DNA from: Methylobacterium pseudosasicola
Lineage (GTDB): Bacteria > Pseudomonadota > Alphaproteobacteria > Rhizobiales > Beijerinckiaceae
Length of the DNA: 64,000 nucleotides
NCBI RefSeq assembly: GCF_900114535.1
Contig: NZ_FOTK01000001.1
Location: forward strand, 248,001 to 312,000
Direction: 5' to 3'
Part shown: one piece after another, positions 42,659 through 50,313 of the stretch
How the letters are laid out: every line of letters starts with the position of its first letter
Position numbering within the stretch: position 1 is the stretch's first letter
Notes under the pieces: generated by a model
Database searches by the model: none
Told to the model about the DNA's origin: nothing
What the model saw: the letters and a program-made list of their open reading frames with translations, nothing else
Made by a program: the position numbers and the translations under genes

Positions 42659-42730
42659 TTAGAGCGACGCGCCGGAGGCGACGGTCCAGGTCCGGTAAGC
42701 CGAGACTGACGGCTGATGACAATGAGACAC
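42659..42730 (-). CDS. Tiny ORF (23 aa) with a maximal Shine-Dalgarno
   Basis: On the minus strand, the 13-base sequence AAAGGAGGTGATC (42745-42733) is the full complement of the 3' end of 16S rRNA, and 7 bases after GGAGG comes a GTG opening a 23-codon frame (MSHCHQPSVSAYRTWTVASG...). A strong terminator follows about 60 bases after its stop. Such a complete Shine-Dalgarno in front of a short frame and terminator looks like a small regulatory or leader-type transcript, not background. The peptide is not recognised. It could equally be a fragment related to the 16S 3' end. Confidence 0.45.
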   Translation of the reverse strand: MSHCHQPSVSAYRTWTVASGASL

Positions 42731-42858
42731 TGGATCACCTCCTTTCGTTCGTTGCGGGTGAGGCGAAGGTAGGTGGCTCCTGCCCGCTTGTGAAGCCCCG
42801 CGGCTGCGCCCGTTTGTCCTCCCCGGGACGGCGCTTCCGCCCCCGGTCCGGCGGGCGT

Positions 42859-43980
42859 ATGACGGGCGCTCCGAGGACAGCCCGAAAACCCTTGACCGCT
42901 CCCGTCACGTCCCTGCCGCGTCCCGCCGAGGATGCCGCCCTCGACCCCGAGGCCATGCGCCAGCCGCTCGGCAACGCGTGGTACTGCGTCGGCCAGTCCC
43001 GCAGCCTCGGCCGAACCGGGCTTCGCGCCGTGGAGCTGAATGGCGAGCAGATCGTGCTGGGCCGCGCCCCGGACGGCACCGCCTTCGCCCTGCGCGATCG
43101 CTGCCCGCATCGGGGCATGGCCCTGTCGAAGGGACGCTTCGACGGCGACACGCTGATGTGCCCGTTCCACGGCTGGCGCTTCGGTACGGATGGGCGCTGC
43201 CGCGATGTGCCGACCCTCTCCGAGCACGACGCCGCCGATTTCTCCCGCATCCAGGTCCAGCGCTTCCCGGTCTGCGAGAGCGCCGGCTTCCTGTGGGTGA
43301 ACCCGCATCTCGGCCCCGCCGCCGGCGCGGTGCCGACGGTGCCGGAGCTGGATTTCGAGCCGGCGGGGTCTCTCGTCGTCGAGCTCGTGGTCGAGGCCTC
43401 CTATGATCTCACCACCCTGAGCCTGGTCGATCCAGGGCACGTCGCCTTCGTGCATGACAGCTGGTGGTTTCGCCCCTCGAAGCAGCTACGCGAGAAGGTG
43501 AAGACCTTTCAGCCGGTGCCGCACGGCTTCGTCATGACCAGCCATGCCACCACGACGAGTTCGCCGGTCTACCGCCTGCTCGGCGGCGTGCCCGAGGTCG
43601 AGATCGAGTTCCGCCTGCCCGGCGTGCGGCTGGAGCGCATCCGCGCCGGCGCGAAACGCGTGGCCAACTACACCTTCGCGACGCCGCTCACGCCGGACCG
43701 CACCCTGCTCACCAACGCCCTCTACTGGAGCATGCCGGCGCTGAACCTGCTCAAACCCATCGCCCGGCCGCTGATGCGGCAGTTCCTGACCCAGGACCAG
43801 CAGGTGCTCCAGCACGCGCAGGACGGCCTCGACCGCAAGCCGACCATGGTGCTGTTCGGCCAGGGCGATCTGCCTTCGCAATGGTATTTCCGACTCAAGC
43901 GCGAGGCCCTGGAATCGGCCCGAGCCGGTCGCGCGTTCGTGAACCCGCTGGAACAGCGCGAACTGCGCTGGCGCTCCTGA
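42859..43980 (+). CDS. Rieske-type aromatic-ring oxygenase / O-demethylase oxygenase subunit
   Basis: A 373-residue Rieske non-haem iron oxygenase resembling the vanillate O-demethylase alpha subunit. The Rieske [2Fe-2S] ligands are CPHRG and CPFHGW (about residues 77-101). The catalytic domain contains SLVDPGHVAFVHDSWWF, where the two His and nearby Asp take the place of the N/D...HxxxxH iron-binding motif. I chose the ATG at 42859; a later ATG at 42955 (MRQPLGNAWYCV) starts exactly at the domain. No reductase gene is adjacent. The substrate is unknown. Confidence 0.85.
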   Translation: MTGAPRTARKPLTAPVTSLPRPAEDAALDPEAMRQPLGNAWYCVGQSRSLGRTGLRAVELNGEQIVLGRAPDGTAFALRDRCPHRGMALSKGRFDGDTLMCPFHGWRFGTDGRCRDVPTLSEHDAADFSRIQVQRFPVCESAGFLWVNPHLGPAAGAVPTVPELDFEPAGSLVVELVVEASYDLTTLSLVDPGHVAFVHDSWWFRPSKQLREKVKTFQPVPHGFVMTSHATTTSSPVYRLLGGVPEVEIEFRLPGVRLERIRAGAKRVANYTFATPLTPDRTLLTNALYWSMPALNLLKPIARPLMRQFLTQDQQVLQHAQDGLDRKPTMVLFGQGDLPSQWYFRLKREALESARAGRAFVNPLEQRELRWRS

Positions 43981-44085
43981 TTTGTAGGACAGTTTTAGGC
44001 GACTATTCGGGACGAGTAACGCTCTATTAACCACAATTTGCGCACTGATATCAGCGAATTACCACTCATGAGACGCTGCGCGCCG

Positions 44086-44322
44086 ATGCCTCGCTTCTTC
44101 ATCGATCTCCATGACGGTTCCCAGCCGGTCCGCGACGAGGTCGGCTTCGACCTGCCGGATCTGCCGGCGGCCCGCGCCAAGGTGACCCGGATCATGTCGG
44201 CGATCGCCCGCGACATGCTGCCCGATGTCGAGCGCCAGGATTACGTCGCCTGCGTGCGCGATACGGTCGGCAAGGTGGTGTTCCGTGCGCGCCTGTCGCT
44301 CGCCGCGGAAGCCGTGGAGTGA
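44086..44322 (+). CDS. DUF6894-type small protein, 78 aa
   Basis: A 78-residue protein starting MPRFFIDLHDGSQPVRDEVG and continuing FDLPDLPAARAKVTRIMSAI, the pattern of the DUF6894 family, small proteins present in many copies in Methylobacterium and relatives. The role is unknown. The ATG at 44086 starts exactly at the conserved block; earlier ATGs at 44068 and before it extend into unrelated residues. It sits between the Rieske gene and the MBL gene, both on the same strand, with 105- and 76-base gaps. Confidence 0.75.
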   Translation: MPRFFIDLHDGSQPVRDEVGFDLPDLPAARAKVTRIMSAIARDMLPDVERQDYVACVRDTVGKVVFRARLSLAAEAVE

Positions 44323-44398
44323 CGCAAAGTCGGCCCTGAGGCTGCCCGTCGCGGCCGGAAGAGCTTGACCACGGCGCCGGGCCGGCCATCTCCGCTCT

Positions 44399-45460
44399 AT
44401 GAAACGGCGCAGCCTGCTCACGGTCGCGAGTGCGGCCACGGTCATGACGCTCGGCGGCGTCGGCTATGCCGCCCACCGCCGGGGCAAGAACCCGTATTAT
44501 CGCGGGCCGAAATCCGACCATTTCGACGGGCTGCGGTTCTTCCTGCCGGACCAGGCCACCGACAAGTCCCTGCCGGACGTGCTGCGCTGGCAGGCCAAGC
44601 GCCAGCGCGAGCCCTGGCCGAAGAGCTACCCGAGCCCGCTTCCCGCCGACCGGCCGCCCGAGCGCAGCGGCTCGCTGCGCGTCGTGCTGATCGGCCATGC
44701 GAGCTATCTGGTGCAGGTCGCCGGCCGCAACATCCTGATCGACCCGGTCTTCGCCAAGCGCGCCAGCCCGCTGCGCTTCGCCGGCCCGAAGCGGGTCAAC
44801 CCGCCGGGGATCGCGTTCGCTGACCTGCCTCCGATCGATGCGGTCCTGATCACCCACAACCACTACGACCATCTCGACGGGCCGAGCCTCGCCCGGATCT
44901 GGCAGGCGCACCAGCCGTTGATCGTGGCGCCGCTCGGCAACGACACGATCCTACGCAACTACGACGACACGATGCATGTCGAGACCCGCGACTGGGGTGA
45001 GTCCGTCGACCTCGGTGATGGCTTGGCTGTCCACTTGGTGCCGGCCAACCACTGGTCCGCCCGCGGCGTGCAGGACCGGCGCATGGCCCTGTGGTGCGCC
45101 TTCGTGATCACCTCGGCCCAGGGCGTCCACTACCATGTCGGCGATACCGGCTTCGGCGATGGCGGTCTGTTCCGCGACATCCGCGCCCGGTTCGGGGCCC
45201 CCCGGCTCGCGACCCTGCCGATCGGCGCCTACGAGCCGCGCTGGTTCATGCAGGCTCAGCACGTGAACCCGGCCGAGGCCGTGGAGGCGTTCGCGCTCCT
45301 CGGAGCCAAGCAGGCGCTGGGCCACCATTGGGGCACGTTCCAGCTCACCGACGAGGGGATCGAGCGGCCCGTCGAGGCGCTGGCGGCGGCGCTGGACGCG
45401 CAGGGCATCGCCCCCGAGCGGTTTCTGGCCCTGAGACCCGGGCAGGTCTGGGCGGGCTGA
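44399..45460 (+). CDS. MBL-fold metallohydrolase (NAPE-PLD/UlaG-like)
   Basis: A 353-residue metallo-beta-lactamase-fold hydrolase. It begins with a twin-arginine-like or membrane signal (MKRRSLLTVASAATVMTLGG), then the metal motif VLITHNHYDHLDGPSL (HxHxDH), the second histidine region VPANHWSARG, GDTGFGDGGLF, and the final His in LGHHWGTFQL. This order matches the NAPE-PLD/RomA-type branch (COG2220), whose members cleave phosphodiester-containing lipids or sugars. An exported lipid hydrolase is plausible but not proven. Confidence 0.85.
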   Translation: MKRRSLLTVASAATVMTLGGVGYAAHRRGKNPYYRGPKSDHFDGLRFFLPDQATDKSLPDVLRWQAKRQREPWPKSYPSPLPADRPPERSGSLRVVLIGHASYLVQVAGRNILIDPVFAKRASPLRFAGPKRVNPPGIAFADLPPIDAVLITHNHYDHLDGPSLARIWQAHQPLIVAPLGNDTILRNYDDTMHVETRDWGESVDLGDGLAVHLVPANHWSARGVQDRRMALWCAFVITSAQGVHYHVGDTGFGDGGLFRDIRARFGAPRLATLPIGAYEPRWFMQAQHVNPAEAVEAFALLGAKQALGHHWGTFQLTDEGIERPVEALAAALDAQGIAPERFLALRPGQVWAG

Positions 45461-45588
45461 GGGTCGGAATACCGGCTGCTGCAGCGTTGGGCACGATGCA
45501 TGCAAGATACCGTATGCAGCCCGCGGCGGTACTTCTCGACGGAGGAGGGCGCTGACGGGCGGCGCGTCCCCTTCTGCCGAGAGACACG

Positions 45589-47208
45589 ATGGATCCGATC
45601 AAGCCGACACGCCGCGCGCTCATGGCCGGGGGCGCCGCCCTGACTGTCCTGGGTACGGCGGGCCGGGCCGGCGCGCAGGGCGCGGCTGCCGGCAGCCTGA
45701 CCTACGGCATCTCGATGACCGACCTGCCGCTCACCACCGGCCAGCCGGACCGGGGCGCCGGCGGCTATCAGTTCACCGGCCTGACCCTGTACGATCCCCT
45801 CGTGGCCTGGGATCTCGGCATCGCCGACCGGCCCGGCACGATGGTCTCCGGCCTCGCCACGTCCTGGGAGGTCGACAAGGCGGACCCCAAGGTCTGGATC
45901 TTCCACCTGCGCGAGGGCGTGACATTCCATGACGGCTCGGCCTTCGATGCCGACGCGGTGATCTGGAACTTCGACAAGGTCCTCAACAAGGAGGCACCGC
46001 ATTTCGACCAGCGGCAGGCCGCCCAGGTCCGCCCGCGGCTGCCGGGGGTTGCGAGCTACCGGAAGCTCGACGCCAAGACCGTCCAGGTGACCACCAAGAA
46101 TCCCGACAGCCTGTTCCCCTACCAGATGCTCTGGTTCCTGATTTCCTCGCCCGCGCAATACGAAGCGGTCGGACGCGACTGGGCGAAATTCGCGTTCCAG
46201 CCTTCGGGCACCGGCCCGTTCAAGATGGGCCAGCTGGTCCCCCGGGTCCGCCTCGAATTGTTGCCGAACGCCGGCTACTGGAACCCGAAACGGGTGCCGA
46301 AGCTCTCCAAGCTGACGCTGACCTGCGTGCCCGAGGATCTCGCCCGGGTGAACGCACTGCTCTCCGGCAATGTCGACCTGATTGAGGCGCCGGCCCCCGA
46401 TGCGGTGCCGCGCCTGAAGGCGTCCGGCATGCGCGTCGTCGGCAACGACACGCCGCATGTCTGGAACTACCACCTGTCGATGCTGGAAGGCTCGCCTTGG
46501 CGGGACCTGCGCCTGCGCAAGGCCGCCAACCTCGCCATCGACCGCGAGGGCGTCGTCCAGCTGCTCGGCGGCCTCGCGCAGCCGGCGGTCGGCCAGATGC
46601 AGACATCGAGCCCGTGGTTCGGCAAGCCCAACTTCCAGATCAAGACCGACGTCGATCAGGCGCGCAAGCTGGTGCAGGAGGCCGGCTTCTCGGTACAGAA
46701 CCCGGTGAAGGCCACGATCATGATCCCCACCGGCGGCACCGGGCAGATGCTGTCCCTGCCGATCAACGAGTTCGTCCAGCAGAGCTGGGCCGAGATCGGC
46801 ATCCAGGTCGAGTTCAAGACCGTGGAGCTGGAGGTAGCCTACACGGCCTGGCGCCAGGGCGCGGCAGATCCGAGCCTCAAGGGCATCACCGCCGGCAACA
46901 TCGCCTACGTCACCTCGGACCCGTTCTACGCGATCCTGCGCTTCTACGATTCGAAGCAGATCGCGCCGGGCGGCGTGAACTGGAGCCACTACCGCAATCC
47001 GGAGGTCGATGCCCTCTGCGACAAGGTCAAGGCCAGCCTGGATCCGGATGAGCAGAACAAGTTGCTTGCGCGCATCCACGAGATCGTCGTCGACGACGCG
47101 GTGCAGGTCTGGGTGGTGCACGACACCAATCCGCACGCTTTGTCGCCACGGGTGAAGGATTATGTCCAGGCCCAGCACTGGTTTCAGGACTTGTCGAACT
47201 TGGCGTGA
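45589..47208 (+). CDS. ABC transporter substrate-binding protein, family 5
   Basis: A 539-residue periplasmic binding protein with a twin-arginine-type signal (PTRRALMAGGAALTVLGTAG, then RAGAQ cleavage region). SBP-family-5 features: WEVDKADPKVWIFHLREGV, FHDGSAFDADAVIWNFDKV, GTGPFKM, YWNPKRVPKLSKLTL and VHDTNPHALSP. No permease or ATPase gene is adjacent, so it either uses a transporter encoded elsewhere or is an orphan. The ligand class is probably a peptide, opine or glutathione-like compound by family analogy only. Confidence 0.85.
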   Translation: MDPIKPTRRALMAGGAALTVLGTAGRAGAQGAAAGSLTYGISMTDLPLTTGQPDRGAGGYQFTGLTLYDPLVAWDLGIADRPGTMVSGLATSWEVDKADPKVWIFHLREGVTFHDGSAFDADAVIWNFDKVLNKEAPHFDQRQAAQVRPRLPGVASYRKLDAKTVQVTTKNPDSLFPYQMLWFLISSPAQYEAVGRDWAKFAFQPSGTGPFKMGQLVPRVRLELLPNAGYWNPKRVPKLSKLTLTCVPEDLARVNALLSGNVDLIEAPAPDAVPRLKASGMRVVGNDTPHVWNYHLSMLEGSPWRDLRLRKAANLAIDREGVVQLLGGLAQPAVGQMQTSSPWFGKPNFQIKTDVDQARKLVQEAGFSVQNPVKATIMIPTGGTGQMLSLPINEFVQQSWAEIGIQVEFKTVELEVAYTAWRQGAADPSLKGITAGNIAYVTSDPFYAILRFYDSKQIAPGGVNWSHYRNPEVDALCDKVKASLDPDEQNKLLARIHEIVVDDAVQVWVVHDTNPHALSPRVKDYVQAQHWFQDLSNLA

Positions 47209-47309
47209 GACCGGTCGGATCCATGCGATGCGGTGGGGAAAGCCTCCGGCGAATCGGGAACGATCCTCACGAGACTGTGTTGGGCCTCCAACGCACGAAG
47301 GAGTGTCCC

Positions 47310-47561
47310 ATGAAGACCCTGCTCGCCGGCGCCATCCTGGCCGCCTCCCTCGCGACCGTCGTTCCGGCTTCGGCTCAGCGCATCGATATCGGACCCGACG
47401 GCCCCAGCGTCGATCTGCGCTCCCGCGGCCAGCGGGAGCGCGACTTCCGGCGCGAAGAATATCGCCGGGATCGCGATCGCGCCTACGACGACGACCGGAT
47501 GTATCGCCGCCAGCGTTTCGAGGATGACCGTCCGGTGGTCCGCCGCGGCTACGGGTACTGA
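47310..47561 (+). CDS. Small exported Arg/Asp-rich protein, 83 aa
   Basis: An 83-residue protein with a clear Sec signal (MKTLLAGAILAASLATVVPA, cleaved near SAQ), followed by a short RIDIGPDGPSVDLRSRG and then a highly charged, disordered tail rich in Arg, Asp and Tyr (REEYRRDRDRAYDDDRMYRR), ending RRGYGY. A GAAGGAG Shine-Dalgarno supports the start. Not recognised as a named family, although similar small exported basic proteins occur in Rhizobiales. It ends at a good terminator and lies just before the lanmodulin gene. Confidence 0.7.
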   Translation: MKTLLAGAILAASLATVVPASAQRIDIGPDGPSVDLRSRGQRERDFRREEYRRDRDRAYDDDRMYRRQRFEDDRPVVRRGYGY

Positions 47562-47601
47562 GCCTGTCGTCCGACAGATCTCTCGACGACCGTTAGTTTC
47601 G

Positions 47602-47631
47602 AAAGGGGTCGGCATCCGCCGGCCCCTTTTT
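47602..47631 (+). terminator. Terminator after the small exported protein gene
   Basis: A 9-bp stem GGGGTCGGC/GCCGGCCCC with one G-T pair and a 4-base loop, followed by TTTTT (47602-47631), separates this gene from lanM. Confidence 0.75.
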
Positions 47632-47740
47632 CGCGTCCTCGACCCCTCCGAAGTCCGCGTTGCGCGATCAATTTCGCACTTGCAGCAACGCCGACGCACG
47701 ATTAGGAAGATCGCGCATCATATTTCGGGAGAATTTGGCA

Positions 47741-48154
47741 ATGACTCTTCGTTTCATCAGTGGCTTCGCGGCGGTCGCGTTCGCCGTCACCGGTCTCGCA
47801 GTCCCCGCCGCGCTGGCCAAGCCGGTGAGCGGAGCCAGCGCCGTCAAGATGATCGACACCGACAATGACGGCACCGTCGATCTCAAGGAAGTGGAGGCTG
47901 TGGCCTCTGCGACCTTCGATCGTCTGGAGAAGGATGCCGACGGCACCCTCGACGCCAAGGAGCTGAAGGGCCGCCTGAGCAAGGCCGGCCTGAAGCAGGC
48001 CGATCCGGACAACGACGGCACCATCGACAAGAAGGAATACCTCGCCGCGGTCGGCGAGCGCTTCAAGGCGGCCGATCCGGATGGTGACGGCACCCTCGAC
48101 GCCAAGGAGCTGAACTCCAAGGCCGGCAAGGCGCTGCTCGCCCTGATCAAGTAA
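47741..48154 (+). CDS. lanM: Lanmodulin-like secreted four-EF-hand protein
   Basis: Predicted periplasmic lanthanide-binding protein of the lanmodulin family. The 137-residue precursor has a Sec signal (about 1-26, ending ALA) and four EF-hand loops at residues 39-50 (DTDNDGTVDLKE), 63-74 (EKDADGTLDAKE), 88-99 (DPDNDGTIDKKE) and 112-123 (DPDGDGTLDAKE). The 12-13-residue spacing between loops, the LKGR and YLAAV stretches and the LIK end match Methylobacterium lanmodulin, as I recall it. Differences: loops 1 and 2 lack the hallmark proline at loop position 2 (T and K), loop 2 starts with Glu, and loop 4 has Asp1 and Pro2. A GGGAGAA Shine-Dalgarno precedes the ATG. Monocistronic. Confidence 0.85.
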   Translation: MTLRFISGFAAVAFAVTGLAVPAALAKPVSGASAVKMIDTDNDGTVDLKEVEAVASATFDRLEKDADGTLDAKELKGRLSKAGLKQADPDNDGTIDKKEYLAAVGERFKAADPDGDGTLDAKELNSKAGKALLALIK

Positions 48155-48193
48155 TCGTGCCCGGGCGCTCCTGGAGCGCACCGACAAACGACG

Positions 48194-48232
48194 ACGCCCC
48201 CGTGGATCGATCCGCGGGGGCGTTCTTGTTTT
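48194..48232 (+). terminator. Rho-independent terminator after lanM
   Basis: A perfect stem ACGCCCCCG/CGGGGGCGT with an inner self-complementary loop (TGGATCGATCCG region), followed by TCTTGTTTT. It lies about 40 bases after the lanM stop. Confidence 0.85.
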
Positions 48233-48454
48233 CAGCCACGAATGCCTCACCGATGCGCGGGCTGCGCTTTCCGGCTCTTCTGCATCTGTTGGTTGTGGAT
48301 CCGGCGTCTTGGATGTTGCATTCATCACCTCGTTACGGTTTCAATCCTCGGACGGAGGCACCATGAACCTGCGATGCCCGGAAGATGTGCAGGTTGGCGG
48401 TTGACGGATCGCAACCTGTAGGTGCAGTTTGGGGGCGGTTGGGGGGCCGATACC

Positions 48455-48790
48455 ATGCGCAACGATACGCCCGAAGACGCCACAAGCCTGGAACTGCTCG
48501 CGGAGATGCGGGCCATGATCGACGCCGCGCGCCAGGTCATCGAAGTGTCGCAAGCGGCGCCTGATCGCCCGGCCGCAGTGGCAGTGCCGGAGCCGCTATC
48601 CGCGGAGATCCCGAGCGAGCCATCGGACTTGCTCGGCGACATCAGCGACAACCTGCTCGTCGCCTACCATCTCGCGAAGTATGACGGCGATCCGCTGACC
48701 GTGGCGCTGATCGAAAAGGTCCTGTTCCATGTCGGGCGCCGGCTGGCACGGGGCATGTCGCCCGCGGATGTCGGTATTCCCTGTCACTGA
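48455..48790 (+). CDS. Hypothetical protein, 111 aa
   Basis: A 111-residue protein starting MRNDTPEDATSLELLAEMRA. It has a helical N-terminal third, a Pro/Ala/Glu linker (PAAVAVPEPLSAEIPSEPSD) and a helical C-terminal part (LLVAYHLAKYDGDPLTVALIEKVLFHVGRR). No signal or TM. Not recognised. The 48155-48454 gap before it contains the lanM terminator and no other gene I can support; a purine-rich run GGGGGCGGTTGGGGGG lies just upstream. Confidence 0.55.
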   Translation: MRNDTPEDATSLELLAEMRAMIDAARQVIEVSQAAPDRPAAVAVPEPLSAEIPSEPSDLLGDISDNLLVAYHLAKYDGDPLTVALIEKVLFHVGRRLARGMSPADVGIPCH

Positions 48791-48816
48791 AGCGTTCGCC
48801 GCCGGAGTGGCATCAG

Positions 48817-48936
48817 CCCTGTCATTCCGGGGCGCAGCAGGCGAGCCCGAAATCCAGAGACTCCGACGATGCAAGGGCTTGCTCCACCTAAGGTTCTGGA
48901 TTCCGGGCTCCGCTTCGCGGCCCCGGAATGACAGGG
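48817..48936. repeat. Intergenic palindromic repeat, CGTCATTCCGG family (copy 2)
   Basis: A 120-bp palindrome with perfect 16-bp outer arms CCCTGTCATTCCGGGG (48817-48832) and CCCCGGAATGACAGGG (48921-48936), inner arms GAGCCCGAAATCCAGA and TTCTGGATTCCGGGCTC, and a less ordered centre. Same family as 32589-32704. Confidence 0.85.
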
Positions 48937-49019
48937 CCGTTGATAGACCTGCGGCTGCAAAGATCGGTCGTTTGCGGCAAGCAGGACAGTCCGGATCGAA
49001 TACCTCGAAAGGGCTGCCA

Positions 49020-49373
49020 CTAGCGCGTTTGCGTCAGGCGGCTTCGCATCAGAAAAAGTACGGCGGCGATCGCCCAGGCGGTGCAGGTCGGGGCCAGCCA
49101 TTGCTGCAGGTTGGGCAACGACCAGCCGTACAGGAACTCGGCGCCGAGATGCGCCTGAACGGCATCCCAGCCGGCATGCTTGATGTCGTGCTCCCGTTGC
49201 CCGGCCTCCCGGCCGAAATAATAGGTCGAGACCACGAGAGCGGCGGTGGCCTCGGGCCGGGGCGCCCGCAGCCCAATCATCGCGGCGGCGATGCCGGCGG
49301 TCTCGGGTAGGGCCGTGAGGGCGTGGCTCGTCGCCGGGTTGGCGATCATGAAGCCGAGGAGCGTGTCGAGCAT
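49020..49373 (-). CDS. Small membrane protein, 117 aa
   Basis: A 117-residue protein with several hydrophobic segments: ATSHALTALPETAGIAAAMI at about residues 14-33, AALVVSTYYFG in the middle, and a clear final TM (TCTAWAIAAVLFLM). The middle has GQREHDIKHAGWDAVQAHLG. Not recognised as a named family. It is divergent from the DUF1810 gene with 85 bases between starts. Confidence 0.6.
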   Translation of the reverse strand: MLDTLLGFMIANPATSHALTALPETAGIAAAMIGLRAPRPEATAALVVSTYYFGREAGQREHDIKHAGWDAVQAHLGAEFLYGWSLPNLQQWLAPTCTAWAIAAVLFLMRSRLTQTR

Positions 49374-49458
49374 CGGGACAGGTTACACGGATCCCCCGGC
49401 GCCGGGCGCATCCGATCGGCCGCCGCCGGGTTGATGCCGTGCAGACCGGAGCGGGATC

Positions 49459-49881
49459 ATGGCCGAACCGTACAACCTCGAGCGTTTCGTCGCCGCGCAG
49501 GAGGGCGTCCACGAGCGGGCGCTCGCCGAGTTGCGGGCCGGGGAGAAGCGCAGCCATTGGATGTGGTTCATCTTCCCGCAGATCGCCGGTCTGGGCTCCA
49601 GCCCGATGGCGCAGCGTTACGCCATCGGCTCCCTCGACGAGGCCCGGGCCTATCTCGCCCATCCGGTGCTCGGCCCGCGCCTGCGCACCTGCACGGCGGC
49701 GGTGAGCGGCGTCACCGGCCGCTCGGCGCACGCGATCTTCGGCTCGCCCGACGATATGAAATTCCGGTCGAGCATGACCCTGTTCGCCCGCGCCGCGCCG
49801 GAGGAGCCGCAGTTTGCGGAGGCGCTGGCGAGGTATTTCGGCGGTGAGCCCGACCCATTGACGTTGGCCAAGCTCGACTGA
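49459..49881 (+). CDS. DUF1810 family protein
   Basis: A 140-residue protein of the DUF1810 family. It starts with the family signature YNLERFVAAQEGVHERALAE, then GEKRSHWMWFIFPQIAGLG and GSPDDMKFRSSMTLFARAAP, all characteristic. Function unknown; family members occur scattered in proteobacteria and are sometimes linked to NADAR-like or RNA-repair contexts, but I infer nothing here. Single gene. Confidence 0.85.
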   Translation: MAEPYNLERFVAAQEGVHERALAELRAGEKRSHWMWFIFPQIAGLGSSPMAQRYAIGSLDEARAYLAHPVLGPRLRTCTAAVSGVTGRSAHAIFGSPDDMKFRSSMTLFARAAPEEPQFAEALARYFGGEPDPLTLAKLD

Positions 49882-50313
49882 GCTTCAGCACGCGGCAAGC
49901 CGGAATGCGCGGCACCGCGCTGCGAGCTGGCACGACCACGCTGCCGGTCGGCGGCGCGATCGCGGCCGTCGTTTGGGGCGTCTCTAGGCGCCGACTCACT
50001 GGCTTGTATTGCCCATGCGGCAAAGGCGCGGTGGCCGCTTTTGGAGGCTCGCCGAGGTGGGACGCCTGGTGCCGCGCCGGCTCCAGTCTGCATCCCGATG
50101 AGAATTTCTTATTGATGGAGCTGAATTTTTTGACTGTGGCTAAAAATATATAGATTATATCGATCGATTATCTCGCGTGTATATATGAATTCCGAAAAAT
50201 AATACGGAGAAAGACTGTGTGATCGATAGGTGTGCGCGCATGGACTGTTGCGTGCGGGCCATAGCGCGGCTCCGGCACCTGCGTATGTTGCCCTCGAAAT
50301 CAGGGGGACTTCC
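49882..50313. other. Intergenic region with an AT-rich island
   Basis: The first half (49882-50095) is ordinary GC-rich sequence with no convincing gene. From about 50098 to 50220 the base composition changes sharply to AT-rich (TTTTTTGACTGTGGC, AAAATATATAGATTATATCG). TTGACT at about 50129 with GATTAT 17 bases later is a possible promoter for the lipoprotein gene at 50314. Confidence 0.5.

Noticed and set aside
42731..42747. 16S rRNA 3' end as a real rRNA gene
   Set aside because: Only about 17 bases match (CTGGATCACCTCCTTTC); sequence before it bears no resemblance to 16S helix 45 (no GGAACCTGCGG), so there is no rRNA gene here.
42586..42858. Extension of the Rieske gene upstream to 42586
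   Set aside because: The extra 91 codons run through the tiny minus-strand gene and are Arg/Pro-rich without similarity; the Rieske domain begins well after 42859.
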